Origin: AAA164-E04 sp014239995
GTDB taxonomy: Bacteria > Verrucomicrobiota > Verrucomicrobiia > Limisphaerales > AAA164-E04
Assembly: GCA_029247315.1 (NCBI GenBank)
Contig: JAQWLM010000144.1
Span: forward strand, 1 to 37,612
Length of the DNA stretch: 37,612 bases
Reading direction: 5' to 3'
Of the stretch, positions 33,401 through 37,612 are shown piece by piece (position 1 is the stretch's first letter; every line of letters begins with the position of its first letter). The translations under genes and the position numbers were made by a program. A model generated the notes under the pieces. It had not been told where the DNA came from, searched no databases, and saw only the letters and a list, made by a program, of their open reading frames with translations.

Positions 33401-34229
33401 GCTCTCGGTCATTGCTGCCTCGCTTCCCTTTCTCCAGTCCTGGCCCGGTAACCATGCGGCATACGCTGCAGCGGGCGTGGAAAGCGTTCTTGGTGACAAG
33501 TTGGATGCCGCACGTGTTCTGAAGGCCACGACCCTCTCATCGATGCTTTTTTTGAATGACGGTCTTGGTCGCTTTCGTCCACGCCCCTTGCCTGATCAGG
33601 TTCAGTGGGCTCCTGTTTTCGGTTTGCAGGTGAGTGACTTTGATGGGGACAGCCATGAGGATGTGGTCGTTTGCCAGAACTTCTCACACGTACGGGAGGC
33701 TTTCCCCGACCAGGACCAGGGGCGTGGACTGATCCTGCTGGGAAACGGGGATGGAACCTTTCGTGTGCTTGAGGATCGTGCTTCCGGAGTGTCCGTGCAC
33801 GGGGACATGCGGGGAGTTGCCCTTGCAGATTTTGACCAGGATCATCGCATGGATTTTGTAATGACCCAGCAGGAGGGCTCCACCCGTCTCTTCCTCAATC
33901 GAGCACCCTCCATCCAACCCGGGTGGCAGATTGAAATCAAAGGCCATGACGACAATCCGGCTGGTTATGGGTGTCAAGTGCGTTTTGCTTATCCTGATGG
34001 TCGCCTGGGCCCTGTCAGGGAGGTGCAGGCTGGGAGTGGTTGGTGGTCCCAGAACAGCCCCGTCATGGTCATGCATCCCTCACGCGAGCCTGCTTCCATC
34101 TGGATACGTTGGCCTGGGGGGGAAACACACCATTACCCATTGAAGCCGGGACAAAACAAGCTGGTTTTGCGTCCAGGCGGATCCCTTGGGAGCGATCCTG
34201 CGGCAGGGGGGGCGTATTCAAATCATTAA
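30498..34229 (+). CDS. Secreted FG-GAP/VCBS repeat protein with two ASPIC/UnbV domains
   Basis: About 1243 residues with an N-terminal signal (SRVVAVAFILALSD). Two arrays of FG-GAP/VCBS repeats are visible, each repeat carrying a calcium-binding loop such as DLDEDGRPD, DLDGDGFLD, DINGDGHPD, DIDQDGDLD and DLDGDGDLD in the first half and DFNRDGRAD, DMDGNGFPD and DFDGDSHED in the second; I count about twelve. An ASPIC/UnbV domain follows each array: about 545-640 (LVQLTDATSNTQAAGARL) and the C-terminal 90 residues (GYGCQVRFAYPDGRLG, WIRWPGGETHHYPLKPG). Such proteins are surface or extracellular; the specific role is unknown. ATG 30498 and ATG 30513 are both possible starts, and the frame is open to GTG 30459. 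Confidence 0.85.
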   Translation: MPSQYMHSRVVAVAFILALSDPGLESSVLASDLSVETFPVQAIGTGNVGFSFLKSTQTGVVFRNDLEPRKGAANRVLFNGSGVAVGDLDEDGRPDLFFCGIDSPNHLYRNLGGWEFKRIPIPGALARPGAPSRGVVFADLDGDGFLDILLSTVGRGVRVFFNQGDFHFRDHTDQTLTGNSLAASSMALADVDGNGTLDLYVANNRTNDIRDRARVPIKRVGGRILPPDDLRDRIFIHEGQLHEYGERDLLYLNDGEGHMASVSWTNGGFREAGQDLKEAPRDWGLSAMFRDINGDGHPDLYVCNDYWTPDRLWINDGTGGFDAATAGQLAVTSLSSMGVDGSDIDQDGDLDLLVVDMLSRDPKMRKRQQPAVNMVSDMPSLNGARRQVNWNTLLIARHHGHFAELAHFAGLEASDWSWSPIFIDVDLDGFQDVLVSAGYPHDMQDIDTLLELKSRQHAWGRYSSESARQQAFTDEMMEHIRMYPRLSMPVVAFRNLRDGTFQEMTAAWGTHRPAVHQGFATGDLDGDGDLDLVLNCLNGPACLYRNDTSAPRVLVQLTDATSNTQAAGARLILHQPSMSSQSREILVGGRYLSGSDTAQVFAVDPAAGAASLEIWWRDGNRSVLKDIRANMRYHIHRRVSTAEEAVSPAEQAPALKALFQDASELLQHRSPSAPSNDLLGQPLLPWSLSYHGPGIVCCDFNRDGRADIAVGVDRGQRPSVFYGQADASFDLQQLSIPLWNDTAGMLGLPVANGAFHLMFGLNGYEIQERAALVEFNLRGQRRSLFSRRLPGAACMTAGPLGGRGAISLFAGGFAKAGRYPASHPSLLLNQTDQGWAEDMEHDDLMQKMALPQGAVWSDLTADGYPELVVATEWGPLRVFENQQGMLRERTQEWGFHAFHGLWKGVASGDMDGNGFPDLLVGNWGHNSPWHAHPSEPLQLFHGQWVRPGRVELLETEYHPDGLLAPRRMLSVIAASLPFLQSWPGNHAAYAAAGVESVLGDKLDAARVLKATTLSSMLFLNDGLGRFRPRPLPDQVQWAPVFGLQVSDFDGDSHEDVVVCQNFSHVREAFPDQDQGRGLILLGNGDGTFRVLEDRASGVSVHGDMRGVALADFDQDHRMDFVMTQQEGSTRLFLNRAPSIQPGWQIEIKGHDDNPAGYGCQVRFAYPDGRLGPVREVQAGSGWWSQNSPVMVMHPSREPASIWIRWPGGETHHYPLKPGQNKLVLRPGGSLGSDPAAGGAYSNH

Positions 34230-34675
34230 TCTGGGAGAAAACACCAGAACAGATGCTTGCCTGATCAACCAAGACAAACGCTGAAAGGATACTTCCATTT
34301 TACCCAATGCGTTTCAAATAAAGGGTGTATGTGATGAACAAGGTTACATTTGAGTAGGCTCTCAAATCTTATCAGTGCTTGCTTCTCATCTCAAATGCGT
34401 ATCTTTGCCTTGTATTAGAGTTTTTTTTTTTGCACGCTCCAAGCATCCCTGTGGTTTTGAATAATGTGCCGATGAGATGATATCAACCTCGTTGTTTACA
34501 TCTCACGATGCGTTTGAGGAAACATGGATTGTTCTTTGGATGCCCGAATAGTTGCAATGATCTGATGCTATTCAATTGCTGAGGTGGAAGTACATTCGTG
34601 CAGGCATGGCAGGAACATCTATGAATCCTCTCCTGACCACTCGAGTTAACGAACGACAAACGAAATGATACAAAC
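34230..34675. other. Intergenic region, 446 bases, with a small hairpin and a T-run
   Basis: No coding frame is convincing here. A perfect 7-base-stem hairpin, ATTTGAG-TAGGCT-CTCAAAT, lies at 34348-34367, 119 bases after the UnbV gene stop. A run of 11 T is at 34421-34431 but has no stem directly before it. The region presumably carries the promoter of the LamG-protein gene; I see no clear -35/-10 pair. It is distinctly more AT-rich than its neighbours. Confidence 0.6.
34348..34367. repeat. Short perfect inverted repeat
   Basis: ATTTGAG and CTCAAAT are perfect 7-base arms around TAGGCT. The copy CTCAAAT recurs at 34390-34396. It may be a weak terminator for the upstream gene or a regulator site; the lack of a following T-run argues against a standard intrinsic terminator. 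Confidence 0.4.
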
Positions 34676-37612
34676 ATGAGCATAATAAGTAAAAACCGAC
34701 TGAGACGTGGTTTTGCCATGGTGCTAGGCCTGGTAATCGCCTCTTCAGCGAGCCTGTTGATACAGGCTCAGAGTGATGGGGAGCTCCCATCAATCACGGG
34801 TGCAACGGGTTCTGTGACCTTTGACAAGGTCAAGGTAACTTTCAGCGAGCCAGTCGATCCCGCCTCTGGAGGTGCCGCTGGTAACTATGCCTTAACCGGC
34901 TTGACGATTTCTGGAGCGACCGTGGGCGAGGCTCCCAATGATCACATCGTGACCTTGAATACCAGTGATCAGGGTGAGGGCTCCATTCACACCCTCACCG
35001 TGAACAATGTCAAGGACCTCGACGGAAACACCATTGCGGCGGATAGTAGTCGGGAATTCAGCACTCTTGTCTGGCAGGAAGGCGCTGTGCTTCACAAATT
35101 CTGGTCCGATCTGACCCCAAACAATATCGAGGCTCTTCAGGCTGACCCTCGCTTCCCAGATGCACCTACCATGGTCACCCTGGAACCGATGTGGGAATAT
35201 GGCCCGGATGGCTCCAACGAAAGTGGCAGCAGCTACGGTAACATGTTGACGGGGTGGTTTGTGCCTCCCAGAGATGGTCTTTATATCTTTTTTACCAACA
35301 GTGATGATCCTTCCGACCTCTTTCTGAGTACTGATGATGATCCGGCCAATAAGTTGCTCATTGCACGCGAGTCCGGTTGGTCCAACGCCCGAAGCTGGGT
35401 GTCGGTCGGCGGAGGAAGCAATGTTGATGACAAGCGTTCCGATGGTTTCTTTGACTCGGAATGGCCCACTTACGACATTGAGCTTGAGGGGGGGAAAAGA
35501 TATTACCTTGAATCGATTCATACCGAAGGTGGCGGTGGTGACAGCGTGGCTGCCACGGTCATCGGGTCCTTGGATCCCGACCCCGCCGACGGGGATGCCC
35601 CCACGTTGACGGGATCCTTGATCGGGACTTATGTGGATCCCAATAACGCCTCCATCACGGTTTCCAAGCATCCCGCCAGCAGGGATGTGACCGAGGGTAC
35701 GGGTACGGTTTTGAGTATTGCAGCCTCAGGTACTTCAGCCTACGGCCCCAACGTTCTGGCCTGGAAATGGCAGCAGGCAGCAGCAGGTAGCTCTGATTTT
35801 ACCGATATCGAGGGGGAAACAGAGGAAACTTACGAGACCCCTGTCTTGGCGACTGCTGACAATGGCATTCAGTATCGTGTTGTTTTCACGGTACCAAGCC
35901 TGGAGGTCATCAGCGAGGTTGCCACCATCAGTGTGGTCGCGGATACCACCCCCGCCAAGGTTTCTACCGTGGCAGCGAAATCGACCAATGCCTTGGTGGT
36001 ACGTTTTGATGAGGGGGTGGATGCCACCTCAGGAAGCGTCGCCGGCAACTACAGCTTGTCCGATGGTGTCTCCGTTACCAGTGCAAGTGCAAACGGCAGT
36101 AACACGGTGTTGCTTGATACTTCGGACCTGGTACCAAGTTCCGAGTACACCCTTACGGTAACCAATGTGAAGGACCTCTATGGAAATGCCATCGACAATG
36201 CCAGCTATACTTTCACCGTCGAAATCGTGACTTATGGTGAGATCATCCAGTCCGATGGCCCGATTGCCTACTATCGTTTTAATGAGGAAAGTGGTCAGGT
36301 AGCCACCAACTATGGTTCCCTGGGCACGGATGCCGATGGCCTCTGGATGTCTGGCAATGGCCCCGATGATTCCGTGGAGGTGGATCTTGTCAATGAGGAT
36401 GGTCCGAACCCGACGAACGGGTTCCTTGGTTTTGGCCTGGACAACCGTGCAGCTTCCTTCAACGGTGATCTGGATGCTCTATGGGTGGATGCCCAGGGGC
36501 AGTGGCTGGACAATCTGGATTCCTTTACCCTGGAATACTGGGTCAAACCCATCAATCGCGAGGGTGGAGGTTGGAGTCGTATTGGCATTGTCGGTCAGAA
36601 CGATGCCGTGGAATATGGTTTTATCAACGGGGATACGATCCAGATATGGACCCCGGGTGGAGGTGCTCTGAATACCCCTTATGAATTTCAGGATGACGAG
36701 TGGCATCACATCGCCACGATCGCAGACGGCAACCAGATTCATAATTACTTTGATGGAGAACTCGTCGGTAGTGCCGGCACCGAAACAAGTAATTATGGTT
36801 CGGCAAATTACAACGTCCATATTGGTGGTGGTGGAGTCTACGACGGCTCGGGAAACCACTTTGAGGGTGCCCTTGATGAGGTTGCTATTTTTGACAAGGC
36901 GATTCCGGCAGACCGTGTGAAGGAGCACTACACTGCCGGAATTGAGGGCGGCACAAAGGCTCCGTCTGAAGGCGGCGGCGGTGATGGCGGCGGTGATGGC
37001 GGCGGTGATGGCGGCGCCGCGACTCTGGTGGCTTCCTCTGACGCTGCACTGAGTGCCCCTGAGGTGGTGGACTTCGGTGCGCTTGATGGGAGTGCCAGTT
37101 TCGAGTTCCACTTCACGGCCATCAAGGCTGGGGCCTCCACGGCGATTGCGGGTAACAACGCCTTTGCGATCAAGCTGGATCAGTGGAACGAGCAGGGCCT
37201 CTTTGGCACCACCCAGTTTGGTGTGGCCGACAACCTATTCGAAGGCAGCAACGTGGAATCGGTCTTCGACGTGCCCGTGCACGTCGTGATTACCAGCGAT
37301 GCAGACGCAGGTGAGAGTCTGCTTTACATCGACGGTGCCTTGGCTGGTGACTGGGCAGGTAATATTGCCCTTTCAGGTGATACCAAGGTCATGGGAGCCC
37401 GCCTTGAGCAGGAAACCGACCATATGGGTGAAGGCAGCGTGATGCACGCCTGGGCAACCTATTCAGGGACACTCACCGCAGCAGAGATCAGCAGCAAGTT
37501 TGAAGCCCTGCCTGACCTCTCCACTGGTGGTGGCGGAGGTGACGGTGGAGTCGAGGCAACATTCCATGCGATCGATCAGGCCTATGTGACCACTGAGGAT
37601 TCTGACCTCTGG
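34676..37612 (+). CDS. Large exported LamG/Ig-like adhesin-type protein (3' truncated by window)
   Basis: An open frame of 979 codons runs from ATG 34676 to the last base with no stop. The N-terminus is a signal peptide (RRGFAMVLGLVIASSASLLI, then QA-QSDG). Visible modules: an Ig-like SbsD/Big_5-type domain (about 38-125, KVKVTFSEPVDPASGG, LTVNNVKDLDGNTI); a PA14-like domain (about 135-300, GWFVPPRDGLYIFFTNSDD); an Ig-like domain (about 325-420); a second SbsD-like domain (about 425-515, VRFDEGVDATSG, LTVTNVKDLYGNAI); a LamG domain (about 525-755, PIAYYRFNEESGQ, FTLEYWVKP, DDEWHHIATI, GALDEVAIFDKAI); a Gly/Asp linker; and a second LamG-like region. Such proteins bind glycans or surfaces outside the cell. 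There is no clear Shine-Dalgarno site. The C-terminal anchor or sorting signal lies beyond the window. Confidence 0.88.
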   Translation, partial: MSIISKNRLRRGFAMVLGLVIASSASLLIQAQSDGELPSITGATGSVTFDKVKVTFSEPVDPASGGAAGNYALTGLTISGATVGEAPNDHIVTLNTSDQGEGSIHTLTVNNVKDLDGNTIAADSSREFSTLVWQEGAVLHKFWSDLTPNNIEALQADPRFPDAPTMVTLEPMWEYGPDGSNESGSSYGNMLTGWFVPPRDGLYIFFTNSDDPSDLFLSTDDDPANKLLIARESGWSNARSWVSVGGGSNVDDKRSDGFFDSEWPTYDIELEGGKRYYLESIHTEGGGGDSVAATVIGSLDPDPADGDAPTLTGSLIGTYVDPNNASITVSKHPASRDVTEGTGTVLSIAASGTSAYGPNVLAWKWQQAAAGSSDFTDIEGETEETYETPVLATADNGIQYRVVFTVPSLEVISEVATISVVADTTPAKVSTVAAKSTNALVVRFDEGVDATSGSVAGNYSLSDGVSVTSASANGSNTVLLDTSDLVPSSEYTLTVTNVKDLYGNAIDNASYTFTVEIVTYGEIIQSDGPIAYYRFNEESGQVATNYGSLGTDADGLWMSGNGPDDSVEVDLVNEDGPNPTNGFLGFGLDNRAASFNGDLDALWVDAQGQWLDNLDSFTLEYWVKPINREGGGWSRIGIVGQNDAVEYGFINGDTIQIWTPGGGALNTPYEFQDDEWHHIATIADGNQIHNYFDGELVGSAGTETSNYGSANYNVHIGGGGVYDGSGNHFEGALDEVAIFDKAIPADRVKEHYTAGIEGGTKAPSEGGGGDGGGDGGGDGGAATLVASSDAALSAPEVVDFGALDGSASFEFHFTAIKAGASTAIAGNNAFAIKLDQWNEQGLFGTTQFGVADNLFEGSNVESVFDVPVHVVITSDADAGESLLYIDGALAGDWAGNIALSGDTKVMGARLEQETDHMGEGSVMHAWATYSGTLTAAEISSKFEALPDLSTGGGGGDGGVEATFHAIDQAYVTTEDSDLW
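36977..37012 (+). repeat. 12-base tandem repeat, three units, coding a Gly/Asp linker
   Basis: GGCGGTGATGGC occurs three times exactly (36977-36988, 36989-37000, 37001-37012) and codes for Gly-Gly-Asp-Gly repeats between the two LamG-like regions. Exact in-frame units can gain or lose copies by slippage, which would change linker length without breaking the frame. A similar Gly-rich linker follows near 37528-37551. Confidence 0.8.

Noticed and set aside
34421..34431. Run of 11 T as an intrinsic terminator
   Set aside because: No GC-rich stem lies directly before it and it is nearly 200 bases from the end of the upstream gene.
36971..37018. GGC/GGT-rich repeats as a CRISPR or mobile-element signature
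   Set aside because: The repeats are in frame in a coding region and encode a Gly/Asp linker; there are no spacers or terminal inverted repeats.

Overview
The window looks like a chromosomal segment of a Verrucomicrobiota bacterium, probably a marine or polysaccharide-degrading member of the Opitutae. That is inference from gene content: a verrucomicrobial-style division and cell wall (dcw) cluster, a PVC-type dehydrogenase/cytochrome c protein, a sulfatase, Tat-exported proteins, FG-GAP/UnbV proteins and LamG adhesin-like proteins. No rRNA or tRNA gene was seen to confirm it.

Region 1 (1-11706, all + strand) is the end of a dcw cluster: 3' end of murF, then mraY, murD, a LysM protein, ftsW, murG, murB, ddl, ftsQ, ftsA and an ftsZ homologue. 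Most junctions overlap or are very short, as in one transcription unit. murC, which normally sits between murG and murB, is absent; murG and murB overlap there by 10 bases. The last gene is the most striking feature. It aligns with FtsZ along its whole length and keeps the C-terminal peptide that binds FtsA, but it has lost the tubulin signature loop (GGGTGTG is replaced by GLGGVFS) and the acidic T7 catalytic residues. It is a degenerate FtsZ in the normal ftsZ position.

Region 2 (11751-18523, + strand) holds exported catabolic genes: an S1-type sulfatase, a 1304-residue fusion of beta-propeller dehydrogenase, HEAT-like region, cytochrome c and a DUF6807 (PmoA-like) domain, and a Tat-exported sialidase-fold protein with four Asp boxes. 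They suggest extracytoplasmic breakdown of sulfated or otherwise decorated glycans.

Region 3 (18705-22108) holds a class I aminotransferase, a Tat-exported stand-alone Rieske protein and, on the - strand, a BNR-4 family propeller protein.

Region 4 (22202-37612) is dominated by large secreted proteins: a thioester-containing bacterial alpha-2-macroglobulin, a small DUF4126 membrane protein (- strand), a PQQ-type propeller, a 1.2-kilo-residue FG-GAP/ASPIC-UnbV protein, and the first 979 codons of a LamG/Ig-like surface protein that runs off the window. The two gene-free stretches longer than 300 bases (28786-29091 and 34230-34675) carry only short repeats and weak promoter-like or hairpin elements. 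No CRISPR array, insertion sequence or phage gene was seen.
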